From Bifidobacterium simiarum (GTDB lineage Bacteria; Actinomycetota; Actinomycetes; Actinomycetales; Bifidobacteriaceae): a stretch of 64,000 nucleotides of DNA. The translations under genes were made by a program, and so were the position numbers. The stretch spans positions 1-64,000 of the forward strand of contig NZ_PEBK01000003.1 in assembly GCF_002802905.1 (NCBI RefSeq), read 5' to 3'. The notes under the pieces were generated by a model. That model was given only the letters and a program-made list of their open reading frames with translations, made no database searches and was not told the origin of the DNA. Shown here in pieces: positions 25,021 to 34,497 of this stretch (positions are counted from its first letter, which is position 1; each line of letters begins with the position of its first letter).

Positions 25021-26310
25021 CTAGCCCGACAGCCGCCGGTGCAACGCCACGGCGGAGTTGTCGGTCAGGCTGGCGACCTGATCGATGGCGACGCGCAGTC
25101 TCCCGGCGTCGTCGGCCGCGGCGCGCCAGTCCTCGAGGAACACGGTCTCGAGCAGATCGGAGGGCTGCGGGGCCCGGGCCATCAGCGCCTCGACGAGATC
25201 CGTGACGATCCTGCGCTGCTCCCTGTGCTGGTCATCGGCCTCCCTCGGCTCCATGACGAAGTACACGGCGATGCCCTTCATCGCCATGATCTCGTAGGCG
25301 GTCTCCTCGGGGATCACCAGCGATGCGGTGTAGCGCACCAGCGGACCGGAGCCGTATCGGGACCGGGTGGCGGATTCCACGGCGTCGGTGAACCGGCCGA
25401 TCTGCGCGCTGGTCAGGTTCTTCAGCAGTGCCAGGGACCGGCGCGAACCGGAGAACCGTTCGGGCAGCAGTCCCGCCCCGCGCAGCCGTCCGAAGGCCGA
25501 CAGCAGACCGTCCGCGCTCCATTGTTCGCCGTACCACCGTCGGGTCCTCTCGACGATCGCGTCCACGGTCTTCGCGTCCGCAAGCGTGACGGGGTCGAGC
25601 GACCGGCAGACCACGGCATCCTCCACGTCGTGCACGCTGTAGGCGATGTCGTCGGCGAGGTCCATGATCTGGCATTCCATGGGTTTGACGCGTTCTGGGG
25701 CGCGTTGTTTCAGCCAGCGGAACACCGGCTCGTCGTCCGGGTAGACGCAGAATTTCGGGCTTCGTGTGCCGTCGGGGCGCATGGGGGCATCGGCGGCCGT
25801 CCACGGGTATTTGACGGCGGCGTCGAGGGAGGCCCTCGTGAGGTTGACGCCGGCGCTGCGGCCGTCGGCGTGGAAGATCTTCGGCTCCAGCCTGGTCAGG
25901 ATGCGCATGGTCTGCGCGTTGCCTTCGAATCCGCCGATGTCTCCGGCCAGAGCGGCCAGGGCGCGTTCGCCGTTGTGGCCGAAGGGCGGGTGGCCGAGAT
26001 CGTGGGCGAGGCACGCGCAGTCGACCACGTCGGGGTCGCAGCCGAGCGAGACGGCGATCTGTCGGCCGATCTGGGCAACCTCCAGCGTGTGGGTGAGCCG
26101 GGTACGGGCGAAATCGTCGGTGCCGGCGACCAGGATCTGGGTTTTCGCGCCGAGCCGTCGGAACGCCGACGAGTGGATGATCCGGGCCCGGTCGCGCTGG
26201 AACGCCGTGCGGCTGCTGGTTTTCGGCGGTTCAACGGCCCAGCGCTCCTCGTCGTCGGCCAGATAGCCTTCGGTTTCGAGCACGGCTTCGCCGTTCGAGG
26301 TCTCGATCAT
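25021..26310 (-). CDS. dgt: Deoxyguanosinetriphosphate triphosphohydrolase-like HD protein
   Basis: A 429-residue HD-domain phosphohydrolase; family members split dGTP or other dNTPs into the nucleoside and triphosphate. The metal site is visible as His74 (RLTHTLEV), the His103-Asp104 pair (CLAHDLGHPPFGHNGE) and a later Asp in MDLADDIAYSVHD. Start 26310 gives the usual family length; the GGAAGG upstream is rather far (about ten bases), and an in-frame ATG at 26352 is possible. It lies between alr and dnaG, a conserved actinobacterial order. Confidence 0.93.
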   Translation of the reverse strand: MIETSNGEAVLETEGYLADDEERWAVEPPKTSSRTAFQRDRARIIHSSAFRRLGAKTQILVAGTDDFARTRLTHTLEVAQIGRQIAVSLGCDPDVVDCACLAHDLGHPPFGHNGERALAALAGDIGGFEGNAQTMRILTRLEPKIFHADGRSAGVNLTRASLDAAVKYPWTAADAPMRPDGTRSPKFCVYPDDEPVFRWLKQRAPERVKPMECQIMDLADDIAYSVHDVEDAVVCRSLDPVTLADAKTVDAIVERTRRWYGEQWSADGLLSAFGRLRGAGLLPERFSGSRRSLALLKNLTSAQIGRFTDAVESATRSRYGSGPLVRYTASLVIPEETAYEIMAMKGIAVYFVMEPREADDQHREQRRIVTDLVEALMARAPQPSDLLETVFLEDWRAAADDAGRLRVAIDQVASLTDNSAVALHRRLSG

Positions 26311-26386
26311 CGTCGCACCGCCTTCCCGCCGCCGCGCGGCGATCGTCGCCATTACCGCATGGATACCGCCCGCATGGATACCGCGA

Positions 26387-27760
26387 TTACAGCAGGGTCT
26401 TCGGGTCGAGTTTCGCCAGATCCCGTTCGTCGAGCACATCCGCGGCGTTGAGGTACAGCCTCGGGATGCGATTGCGCAGGCAGGTGAAGATCTCGTAGCT
26501 GATGGTGCCGGCGGCCTTGGCCCAGTCGTCGGCGGTGGGTTCGGCAAATGCCTCGCCCCTGCCCGGTCCGAACAGTTCCACGGTGTCGCCTTCGTGCACG
26601 TCGAGTTCGTCGGCGGAGCAGGAGCCGTGCAGGTCGATCATGAACTGGTCCATGCACACGCGGCCGGAGACGCGGTAGAGCTTCGGGCCTTCGCTGGTCA
26701 TCACGCGCACGGGGCCGCCGTCCTTCTGTACGTGCTTGGCGCCCTGCATGTCGAATCCGGAGGCGGAGCGGTGGATGCCGTCCGCGTAGCCGATCGGCAC
26801 GATGGCGGTGGAGGTGTCGTCCGGGGTCAGGTACGTGCGGCCGTAGGAGATGCCATGGCCGGCCTCCACATGCTTGACGGTGCCGAGCTGCGCCTGCAGC
26901 GTCATGGCCGGCTTGAGCCGCCATGTGGAGGGCGTGCCCATGGCCGGGTCGGGCTCGTAGCCGTACAGGCCGATGCCCGGTCGGGTGAGTTCGAAGTGGA
27001 TCTCGGGACGGTTCAGCGTGGCGGCCGTATTGGCCAGATGACGGATGCGCGGCGCGATGCCGGCCTTCTCCATGCGCGCGGTGAACTGGTTGAAGGATTC
27101 GATCTGACGGTCGGTGGAGGCCACGAACTCGGGCACGTCCGGCGAGTCGGCCACAGCGAGGTGGCTCCACTGGCCGACGATGTCGAACACGCCCTCGTGC
27201 GCGTAGGCCACGAATTTCCTCAGGGCCTCGTCGAACGTCTCCTCGGTGAAGCCGTTGCGGCCGAAGCCGGAATCCACCTTCACATGCACACGGGCGGTCC
27301 GGCCTACGGCGCGGGCGGCCTCGGCGGCCAGATCGATGCCGGCCATGGAGCCGATGGAGATGTCGATGTCGTTCTCGATCAGCTCGCCGAACGGCACGTT
27401 CACGCCGTTGTACACCCAGGTGAGAATGTGGCAGCGGTCGGGACCGATGCCCGCCTTGCGCAGCAGCAGCGCCTCATGGGACTGTGCGGTGCCGAGCCAG
27501 GTGGCGCCGCCGGCGAGCGCGGCGAGCGCGGCGGGGATGAGCCCGTGACCGTAGGCGTCGGCCTTGACCACGCCCATCACCGCGGTACCGGAGTCCGGCC
27601 CGCCGCACACGGAGACCAGATGGCGCATGTTGTCCCGCAGGACCGCCAGATCGACGATGCACTGCGCCGGATACTGCCGGCATGCCGCCTCGTAGTTGTT
27701 CCGGCCGGCGTCGGAGGAGAATTTCCAATCAGGTACTGCGTTCAAAGTCATAGCCACCAT
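26387..27760 (-). CDS. alr: Alanine racemase
   Basis: A PLP enzyme of 457 residues (somewhat longer than the usual 370-390) that makes D-alanine for peptidoglycan. Lys66 in VVKADAYGHG binds PLP, and the GISYGRTYL segment carries the second catalytic base. The N-terminus has about 30 extra residues, and a second ATG at 27751 could be the true start. It is followed by dgt after 76 bases. Confidence 0.95.
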   Translation of the reverse strand: MVAMTLNAVPDWKFSSDAGRNNYEAACRQYPAQCIVDLAVLRDNMRHLVSVCGGPDSGTAVMGVVKADAYGHGLIPAALAALAGGATWLGTAQSHEALLLRKAGIGPDRCHILTWVYNGVNVPFGELIENDIDISIGSMAGIDLAAEAARAVGRTARVHVKVDSGFGRNGFTEETFDEALRKFVAYAHEGVFDIVGQWSHLAVADSPDVPEFVASTDRQIESFNQFTARMEKAGIAPRIRHLANTAATLNRPEIHFELTRPGIGLYGYEPDPAMGTPSTWRLKPAMTLQAQLGTVKHVEAGHGISYGRTYLTPDDTSTAIVPIGYADGIHRSASGFDMQGAKHVQKDGGPVRVMTSEGPKLYRVSGRVCMDQFMIDLHGSCSADELDVHEGDTVELFGPGRGEAFAEPTADDWAKAAGTISYEIFTCLRNRIPRLYLNAADVLDERDLAKLDPKTLL

Positions 27761-27921
27761 TGTGGCGCGCGAATGCGACGAAATCGTGATTGTCCACAGA
27801 CGTCGTGCGCCGAGGCCGTCCGCGCGTCGGTCACTTCCCGGCGCTCACCGTCCGTTCCACCGGTCATTGTCCATCCGTCCCACCGGTCATTGTCCGTCCG
27901 TTCCACCGGTCACTGCCCGGA

Positions 27922-28770
27922 TCACTCCCCGGACTTCGCGGCGGATTTCATGGCCTCGTAGCGCCTGCGGATCAGGTCGTTGTAGAAGTCGATGGCCGGC
28001 TGCGGCTCGCCGTCGAAGACGATCGTCTGCTCGTCGACCACCAGTACGCGGTCGATGCGGTAGGCGGGATCGGCGATCAGGTCGAGGTCGTGGGTGGCGA
28101 AGATCACCTGCTTGTCGTAGCCGAACAGCGCCTTGGCCACGGTGCGGGTGGCGTTCTCGTCGAGGCCCTTGGTCGGCTCGTCGGCGACGATGGCGGCGGG
28201 GTTGATGGCCAGCGCGCCGACGATGGCGAGCAGATGCCGCTTCTCGCTGTCGAGGCTGGCGGCCTTGCTGTGCGCGTAGGGGCTGAGGCCGAAGTGGGCG
28301 AACAGGGCGCCGACCGTTTCGTGGCGGATGCCTTCGGGAAGCCGATAGGCGTTGAGCTGGGAGGAGACCGCCTCGGCAATGTCCTTGGCCATGTAGTAGG
28401 ACTGCGGGATCTCCTCGCGTCGTACGATGCCGATGACGTCCCGGGCCTGCCGGGCGTCGGCCTTGACGGCGAGGTTCAGCGCGGCGTCGGTTTCGGTGGT
28501 GCCGTCGTCGTTGGTCAGGGTCCGCACCACGCTGGCCGTGCCTTCGCTGGCCTTTTCGGATCCGTCGAGCACCTTGAGCAGCGAGGACTTGCCGGCGCCG
28601 TTGAGTCCGATCACCGCCACCCGCTTCTCGTCGATGGTGATCGTGGTGGGCCTGAGCCCCACATGGCCGTCGTCGTAGACGAGGCCGGCGTCCTTCAGCA
28701 CGAAGGTCAGCGATCCGGCCCTCGAATCCCATTCACGCTTGCGTTTTCCGAACAATCCGAACAGTGCCAT
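27922..28770 (-). CDS. ABC transporter ATP-binding protein
   Basis: A 282-residue ATPase with Walker A GLNGAGKSS, Walker B AAIVADEPTKGLD and the switch histidine in IFATHDLDL. The signature loop is degenerate (SLDSEKRHLL instead of LSGGQ), which resembles some CbiO-like coupling-factor ATPases. GGGGAG lies upstream of the chosen ATG. No partner permease adjoins it, so the transported compound is unknown. Confidence 0.85.
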   Translation of the reverse strand: MALFGLFGKRKREWDSRAGSLTFVLKDAGLVYDDGHVGLRPTTITIDEKRVAVIGLNGAGKSSLLKVLDGSEKASEGTASVVRTLTNDDGTTETDAALNLAVKADARQARDVIGIVRREEIPQSYYMAKDIAEAVSSQLNAYRLPEGIRHETVGALFAHFGLSPYAHSKAASLDSEKRHLLAIVGALAINPAAIVADEPTKGLDENATRTVAKALFGYDKQVIFATHDLDLIADPAYRIDRVLVVDEQTIVFDGEPQPAIDFYNDLIRRRYEAMKSAAKSGE

Positions 28771-28961
28771 GTCACTCCCCTGCGATCCGTCGCTCCGCGG
28801 CCGGAGGAACATGGCCGGAGCGTCCCGTTACCGCCATTGTAGGAAGGCGTTCGGATAGCGCGGCGGCGATCGTCCGATGCGGCGGCTGCGATCGTCCGGC
28901 GCGGTGCAGGCCGCCTTCCCGCCGTCTTACGATATGGACAAACGGAACACGAAACCATTAA

Positions 28962-29013
28962 GGTTACATGGTGACCCTAAGATATGTGGATTGACACTCG
29001 ACAATAGGTAACC
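28962..29013. promoter_or_regulatory. Near-palindromic operator-like sites upstream of the APC permease
   Basis: GGTTACATGGTGACC (28962-28976) is an inverted repeat with one mismatch per arm, and GGTAACC (29007-29013) repeats its half-site 31 bases downstream. TTGACA at 28991 may be a -35 element between them. The rest of 28771-29097 shows no gene. Confidence 0.35.
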
Positions 29014-29097
29014 GATGCGGTGGCAGGGATTCGTTTTTCCGTCCCGAGCATGCTGCGCCTTATGCCTTCGTGCATAACGAATGAGAAGAGTTATTAC

Positions 29098-30585
29098 ATG
29101 AGCGACTTGTTGCGCAAGAAAGACGTATCGACGATCGTGGCCGAGGCCACGCCGTTGAAGCGCACGATGAAGACCTTCGATCTGACGATGCTGGGCATCG
29201 GCGCGATCATCGGCACCGGCATCTTCGTGCTGACCGGCAAGGGCGCGCTCACCGCGGGCCCGGCGCTGGCGGTGTCGTTCCTGCTCGCGGCGATCTGCTG
29301 CGGCTTCGCCGGCCTGTGCTATGCGGAGTTCGCCTCGATGGCCCCGGTCTCCGGATCCGCCTACTCTTACGCCTATCTGGCGTTCGGCGAACTCATCGCG
29401 TTCGTCATCGGCTGGAATCTGATCCTCGAATACGCCCTGCAGGCGGCCACCGTGTCTGCCGGATGGGCCGGCTACTTCAACAAGCTGCTCGAAGGGTTCG
29501 GCTTCCACCTGCCCGTGGAGCTCACGGCCGCCTACGGCACGACGCCGGGAGTCACCACCTACTTCAACCTGCCCGGCTTCGTCGTGGTGCTGCTCATCAC
29601 CTGGGTGCTGTCGATCGGCATCAACCAGACCAAGCGCGCCAACGACATCATGGTCCTCATCAAGCTGGCCATCATCGTCCTGTTCATCGTCTGCACCATC
29701 CGGTACATCAACCCGGAGAATTGGAAGCCGTTCTCCCCGTACGGCGTCTACACGTTCCAGCCTGGCTCCACCCAGCCGTACGGCATCATCCCCGCCGCCT
29801 CGATCGTGTTCTTCAGCTTCATCGGCTTCGACGCCGTCTCCTCCTCGGCCGAGGAGACCGTGAACCCGAACAAGACGCTGCCGCGAGGCATCCTGATCTC
29901 GCTGGCGATCTCCACGGTCATCTACATCATCATGACGCTGGTGATGACCGGCGTGGTGCCGTACAAGGACTTCGCCAAGTTCATCGACGCGCCGGTCGCC
30001 GGCGTGATCCTCGAGACCGGCCTCAACTGGCTGGCGGTGGTCGTGAACCTCGGCGCGCTCGTGGGCATGACCACGGTGATGCTGGTCCAGCTGTACGGCC
30101 AGTCCCGCATCTGCTACGCCATGGCCCGCGACGGCCTGTTCCCGAAGCTGTTCGGCGAAGTGCACAAGAAGTACCTCACCCCGTTCAAGGGCACGTGGTT
30201 CTTCGGCATCCTCACCGCCATCGCCGGCGGCTTCATCAACATCAACATCCTCTTCGAGCTGGTGAACATCGGTACGCTGTCCGCGTTCATGATCGTGTCG
30301 GCCGGCGTGCTGTGGATGCGCAAGACCCAGCCGAACGCCCACCGCGGCTTCAAGGCGCCGGGCGTGCCGTTCACCCCGATCCTCTCGATCATCTTCTGCC
30401 TGGTGTTCATCGCCGGCTTGAACTGGGAGACCTGGGTGCGATTCGCGATCTGGCTGGCGATCGGTCTGGCCGTGTACTTCGGCTTCAGCCGTCGTAACTC
30501 CGTGCTCGGCAAGCAGGCGCAGAAGCGCGCCCGCAAGGCCATCGACGAGGCCATGGCCGGACAGCAGAAGGGTCAGCAGCAGTAG
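29098..30585 (+). CDS. APC-family amino acid permease
   Basis: A 495-residue membrane protein with about 12 hydrophobic segments. The first segment carries GIGAIIGTGIFVLTG, the substrate-binding signature of amino acid-polyamine-organocation transporters of the cationic amino acid transporter subgroup. I start at 29098 (MSDLLRKKDV); GAAGAG upstream is a weak ribosome site. It stands alone, with a long hairpin between it and the convergent gluconate gene. Confidence 0.92.
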   Translation: MSDLLRKKDVSTIVAEATPLKRTMKTFDLTMLGIGAIIGTGIFVLTGKGALTAGPALAVSFLLAAICCGFAGLCYAEFASMAPVSGSAYSYAYLAFGELIAFVIGWNLILEYALQAATVSAGWAGYFNKLLEGFGFHLPVELTAAYGTTPGVTTYFNLPGFVVVLLITWVLSIGINQTKRANDIMVLIKLAIIVLFIVCTIRYINPENWKPFSPYGVYTFQPGSTQPYGIIPAASIVFFSFIGFDAVSSSAEETVNPNKTLPRGILISLAISTVIYIIMTLVMTGVVPYKDFAKFIDAPVAGVILETGLNWLAVVVNLGALVGMTTVMLVQLYGQSRICYAMARDGLFPKLFGEVHKKYLTPFKGTWFFGILTAIAGGFININILFELVNIGTLSAFMIVSAGVLWMRKTQPNAHRGFKAPGVPFTPILSIIFCLVFIAGLNWETWVRFAIWLAIGLAVYFGFSRRNSVLGKQAQKRARKAIDEAMAGQQKGQQQ

Positions 30586-30664
30586 GAAGAGCGGCCGGGG
30601 ATCGGGATCCCGGACCGGGGATCACCCGGATTCGGATATCCGATCCCCGATCCTCATAAAAACA

Positions 30665-30727
30665 ATCGGCGGATCCGTTCCGCGCGGGACTTCTTTCGGA
30701 AGTCCTTTGCGGAGCGGATCCGCCGAT
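30665..30727 (-). terminator. Long hairpin between convergent genes, terminator for the minus strand
   Basis: A perfect 13-bp outer stem (ATCGGCGGATCCG with CGGATCCGCCGAT) encloses further pairing. On the minus strand it is followed by TGTTTTTATG, so it best terminates the gluconokinase/dehydrogenase message. Confidence 0.75.
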
Positions 30728-30812
30728 GTCATTATTCGTGTCGTTATCCGGCCGTTGTCCCGGACCAGCTATTCCGCGGTCACCATTCGACGGTCGGTCA
30801 CCACGGCGTTTT

Positions 30813-32267
30813 TCACCACCTGGCGATCTCGTCCACCTTGGTGACGTGGCCGCCGAACTGGGCGCGCATGGCGGTGACCACGCGCAGGATGTCGTCCGCA
30901 CCGCCGCGGGAGGACTGGCGCTGCCACAGGGCGGCCGCAGTGGCCGGCGTGGGCACGCCGAGCTCGAGCGCCGCCTCGATCATCCATTTGGCCTCGCCGG
31001 ACTCGTTGGCCACGGCGGGTACGCCCTTGAGCTCGGGATCGTCCTGCGTGGCGTTGTCGAACAGGTCGAGCAGCCAGCTGGCCACCACGGAGCCCTCGCG
31101 CCACGAATCCATGACGGCCGCCGGATCGTCGACGTATTCGCTGCGCATCATGGTGGCGAAGCCCTCGCCGAACGCCTGCATCATGCCATATTCGATGCCG
31201 TTGTGCACCATCTTGGCGAAGTGGCCGCCGCCCACCGGGCCGGCCAGCGCCAGACCGTGCTCGCCTTCGGGCTTCAGGGTCTCCAGCAGCGGACGGACGG
31301 CGTCGAAGGTCTCCCGATCGCCGCCGAGCATCAGCGCATAGCCGCGGTCCGCGCCCCATACGCCTCCGGAGACGCCGCAGTCGAGGAAGCGGATGCCTCG
31401 TTCGGCAAGCGAATCGGCATGACGGCGGTCCTCGGTGTACTTGGCGTTGCCGCCGTCGATCACGATGTCGCCCGGCTCCAGCAGCGTCTTCAGCGCGTCG
31501 ATGGTCGCCTCGGTGGGCTTGCCGGACGGGACCATCACCCACACCACGCGCGGGGTGTCGAGGGCCGCGACCAGCGCCTCGAGGCTGTCCACGTCGCGAT
31601 CGGATTCGGGGTTCACGTCGAAGCCGACGATATCGTGACCGCCGGCGCGCAGACGGCGGACCATGTTGCCGCCCATGCGACCGAGGCCGATCATGCCCAT
31701 CTGCATGGTTCGCTTGATCCGGCCGGCATGCGAGGCCCGGTCCGACGCGGCATCGCCCTGCTCGCGCATGGCCGCTTCCACCGCCTTGATCGCCCGCTCG
31801 ACGACCTCGTCCTCGCTCCCCTCGATCGACACCTCGCAGCCGTTCTCGTCCGGCTGCAGCGGCTCCAGCGTCTCCAGCTGGCTGTCGAGCATCGAGGCCG
31901 GCATGAAATGGCCCTTGCGGTTCCCCAGACGTTCGGCGATGAGCTCGCGCGGTCCGGTCAGATGCAGGAAGAACACCGGCACGTGCTCGCTGAGCAGATC
32001 ACGGTACGAGCGCTTGAGCGCCGAGCAGGAGACCACGGTGTCGTGACCGGCCTCGTCCTGTTCGACCATCCACCGGTTGATGCTGCGCAGCCACGGCCAA
32101 CGGTCCTCGTCGGTCAGGGGGTGCCCGGCGTGCATCTTCTCCACGTTGGCCCGGGGGTGCATGTCGTCGCCTTCGGCCAGCGTGAATCCCAGCCGATCGC
32201 GAATCGCCTCGATCACCGTGGACTTGCCGCAACCGCAGACGCCCATCACCACCACATGAATGCCCAT
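30813..32267 (-). CDS. Fused gluconokinase / 6-phosphogluconate dehydrogenase
   Basis: The 484-residue protein joins two enzymes. Residues 1-170 are a GntK-type gluconokinase (P-loop GVCGCGKST at 9-17). From about 188 a 6-phosphogluconate dehydrogenase of the short, GndA type begins with GLGRMGGN (194-201), then VIDGGNAKYTEDRRHAD and the catalytic Lys in GGGHFAKMVHNGIEYG. It would convert gluconate to ribulose 5-phosphate plus CO2 in two consecutive steps on one chain. The two domains are in one uninterrupted frame. AAAGGAG precedes the ATG. A divergent GntR regulator and operator lie upstream. Confidence 0.93.
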   Translation of the reverse strand: MGIHVVVMGVCGCGKSTVIEAIRDRLGFTLAEGDDMHPRANVEKMHAGHPLTDEDRWPWLRSINRWMVEQDEAGHDTVVSCSALKRSYRDLLSEHVPVFFLHLTGPRELIAERLGNRKGHFMPASMLDSQLETLEPLQPDENGCEVSIEGSEDEVVERAIKAVEAAMREQGDAASDRASHAGRIKRTMQMGMIGLGRMGGNMVRRLRAGGHDIVGFDVNPESDRDVDSLEALVAALDTPRVVWVMVPSGKPTEATIDALKTLLEPGDIVIDGGNAKYTEDRRHADSLAERGIRFLDCGVSGGVWGADRGYALMLGGDRETFDAVRPLLETLKPEGEHGLALAGPVGGGHFAKMVHNGIEYGMMQAFGEGFATMMRSEYVDDPAAVMDSWREGSVVASWLLDLFDNATQDDPELKGVPAVANESGEAKWMIEAALELGVPTPATAAALWQRQSSRGGADDILRVVTAMRAQFGGHVTKVDEIARW

Positions 32268-32314
32268 GTTCCGCTCCTTTGCTGATCGTCCCGCCACCCG
32301 ACGGGCGCGACTTT

Positions 32315-32330
32315 TAATATGACCATATTA
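32315..32330. promoter_or_regulatory. Perfect palindromic operator in the gntK-gnd / GntR divergent region
   Basis: TAATATGACCATATTA is a 16-bp palindrome (7-bp arms) with an extra half-site TTAATATG from 32336. This form suits a GntR/FadR-type dimer, presumably the regulator at 32453. Confidence 0.7.
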
Positions 32331-32452
32331 TTTTTTAATATGCTTTGTCAAATTAAAAAGAGTCTTTAATGCGGCTTACGGCGTGTCCCAATGGAATACA
32401 TACTCTTAAATGCGGCACAATGATGATGAAACAACGGTGAAAGGAGCCTACG

Positions 32453-33283
32453 ATGACGGCAGCGGAATCGACCCCCGGCGCGAAGTCAGGCAACGGCATG
32501 GGAGCGGCCGGCGCGGGATCACTTACCGGCGCGGGTACGCTTGCCGGCACGGGATCACCCCTCGTCGAAGGCCAGCATCTGCATCAGCCGATCACCGACC
32601 GTCTCGCCATCGACATCATCGACGGCGGCTGGCCGGTGGGCTCCAGCCTCACCCTTGAGGACATCCAGAACAAGTTCGGCGTCTCCCGGACCGTGGCCCG
32701 CGAAGCCGCCCGCGCGCTGGAATCCGCCGACGCCGTGACCATCCGCCGCAGGGTCGGCCTCGTGGCGCAGAGCCCGGAATCCTGGGCCGCCCTGAACCCG
32801 CAGGTGATCCAATGGAAGCTGCATTCCACCCAGCGCCGTCAGGAGTTGCTCTCGCTGACCGAACTGCGACTGGCCATCGAACCGGCGGCCGCCGAGGGCA
32901 CCGCGCGACGGGCGCCGCTGGACGTCAAGGCGAAGTTTCCCGTACTGGCCGTGGAAATGCGCCGGCACGGCGAAAGCGGCGACCTGAACCGATTCCACGA
33001 ACTTGACATCGAATTCCATTCGCTGTTGCTCAAAAGCAGCGGCAACGAACTGTTCGCGGCGCTGGCGCATATCGTGGCCACGATTCTGCGCGGCCGCGTG
33101 GAGATCAACATGTATCCGCAGCGTCCGGCTCCGGAGGCGCTCGACGCCCATGACGCCGTGGCCGACGCGATCTGGAAGGGCGATCCCGCACGCGCCCGCG
33201 ACGCCATGCACGACATCGTCGACGAAGTAAGCTGCGCGCTCGCCACGGACCAGATCAACGCAGACCAGACCGACGCGGACTGA
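32453..33283 (+). CDS. GntR-family (FCD-type) regulator of gluconate use
   Basis: A 276-residue regulator with a winged helix at about residues 40-105 (LTLEDIQNKFGVSRTVAREA) and an all-helical FCD effector domain whose metal/ligand residues include DIEFHSLLLKSSGN and the later DAHDAVADAIWKGD. AAAGGAG lies six bases before ATG. The first 35 residues are Gly/Ala-rich and disordered. Divergence from the gluconokinase fusion suggests it senses gluconate or 6-phosphogluconate. Confidence 0.9.
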   Translation: MTAAESTPGAKSGNGMGAAGAGSLTGAGTLAGTGSPLVEGQHLHQPITDRLAIDIIDGGWPVGSSLTLEDIQNKFGVSRTVAREAARALESADAVTIRRRVGLVAQSPESWAALNPQVIQWKLHSTQRRQELLSLTELRLAIEPAAAEGTARRAPLDVKAKFPVLAVEMRRHGESGDLNRFHELDIEFHSLLLKSSGNELFAALAHIVATILRGRVEINMYPQRPAPEALDAHDAVADAIWKGDPARARDAMHDIVDEVSCALATDQINADQTDAD

Positions 33284-33294
33284 ACGTCCGGGAC

Positions 33295-34479
33295 TCAGAT
33301 TCCCAGAACCGTCCGGGCCGACTTCAGCCGCTGCACGGCCTCGACCAGCTGTGTCTCATCCTTCAGCAGACTGAACCGCACATAGCGCTCCCCCACCCGG
33401 CCGAAGCACGAGCCGGGCAGAATCGCCACCTCGGCCTCGCGCAGCACCGCTTCGGCGAACGCCGACCCATCCATGTCATGCGGGGCCCGGGCCCAGACGA
33501 AGATGCCGCCGGCCGAGTCGAATACGTCGAGGCCGAGATCACGCAGACCGTCGGCGATGATCGCGCGACGACGGGCGTACCTCGCAGCCAGACGGGCCAC
33601 GCAGCTCTGGTCGCTGCGCAGGGCGGCGATGCCGGCGTCCTGGATCATGCCGGTGATCATCGATCCCATCTGATAGTGGTAGCGCTTGAGATGCGAGACG
33701 ATCTCGGCGTTGCCGGCCACGAACCCGGCACGCCATCCGGCCATCGCGTACTGCTTGGACAGCGAATCGACCTCCACCGCCACGTCGAGCGCACCCGGCA
33801 CGGCCAATAGACTGACCTGCTGGTTCCCCGGGTCCACGCCGAGGCCGGTGTAAGCGAAATCATGCACGATCACGAACCCGTATTCATGGGCGAGTGCCAC
33901 GGCCCGTTCGAAGAACGAGACCGGGGCCTGGGCGCCGGTGGGATTGTTCGGATAGTTGAGCACCAGCACGCGCAGACGCCGCCACACGTCGGCCGGCACC
34001 GCGTCGAAATCAGGCAGCCAGCCGAGGGACGGCACGGCGGGCAGGAGGATCTCCTCGGCGCCGGCCATCACAGCCATGCAATGATACGAGGGATAGTACG
34101 GGTCGGCGAACGCCACCGCATCCCCGCGGTCCAGCAGGATCGCGGTCAGTCCGGCGAGACCATCCACCGCGCCCTCCACGGCGAAGATCTCGGTCTCAGG
34201 GTCCACGTTCACGCCGTGGACATCGCGGTACCAGTCCGCGGCCGCCCGAAGATACTCCCCCTTGCCATCGAACGGCGTATAGCAGGCGTTGTGCGGATCA
34301 TCCACGGCCCGTTTGGCCACGTCGCGGATGAACGCCTCCGGGTAGGCGTCGGGATTGCCCTTGCTCAGGTCGATGACGTGGGCGCCGCCGGCGATCGCAC
34401 GGGCCACCTTCACGTCCATGTCGGCGAAGATGTTCGGCGGGATCGCCTGCGCCACCCGCGAAAAACGTATTGCACCCAT
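33295..34479 (-). CDS. Class I/II PLP-dependent aminotransferase
   Basis: A 394-residue fold-type I aminotransferase: FADPYYPSY and NYPNNPTGA in the substrate and cofactor sites, and the PLP lysine in VDSLSKQYAMAGWRAG. It resembles aspartate or LL-diaminopimelate-type aminotransferases; the substrate is not determinable. It starts 18 bases after luxS, so they are probably cotranscribed, and it may serve methionine or another amino acid pathway. Confidence 0.88.
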   Translation of the reverse strand: MGAIRFSRVAQAIPPNIFADMDVKVARAIAGGAHVIDLSKGNPDAYPEAFIRDVAKRAVDDPHNACYTPFDGKGEYLRAAADWYRDVHGVNVDPETEIFAVEGAVDGLAGLTAILLDRGDAVAFADPYYPSYHCMAVMAGAEEILLPAVPSLGWLPDFDAVPADVWRRLRVLVLNYPNNPTGAQAPVSFFERAVALAHEYGFVIVHDFAYTGLGVDPGNQQVSLLAVPGALDVAVEVDSLSKQYAMAGWRAGFVAGNAEIVSHLKRYHYQMGSMITGMIQDAGIAALRSDQSCVARLAARYARRRAIIADGLRDLGLDVFDSAGGIFVWARAPHDMDGSAFAEAVLREAEVAILPGSCFGRVGERYVRFSLLKDETQLVEAVQRLKSARTVLGI

Positions 34480-34497
34480 GAATTCGAATCGGCGCCC

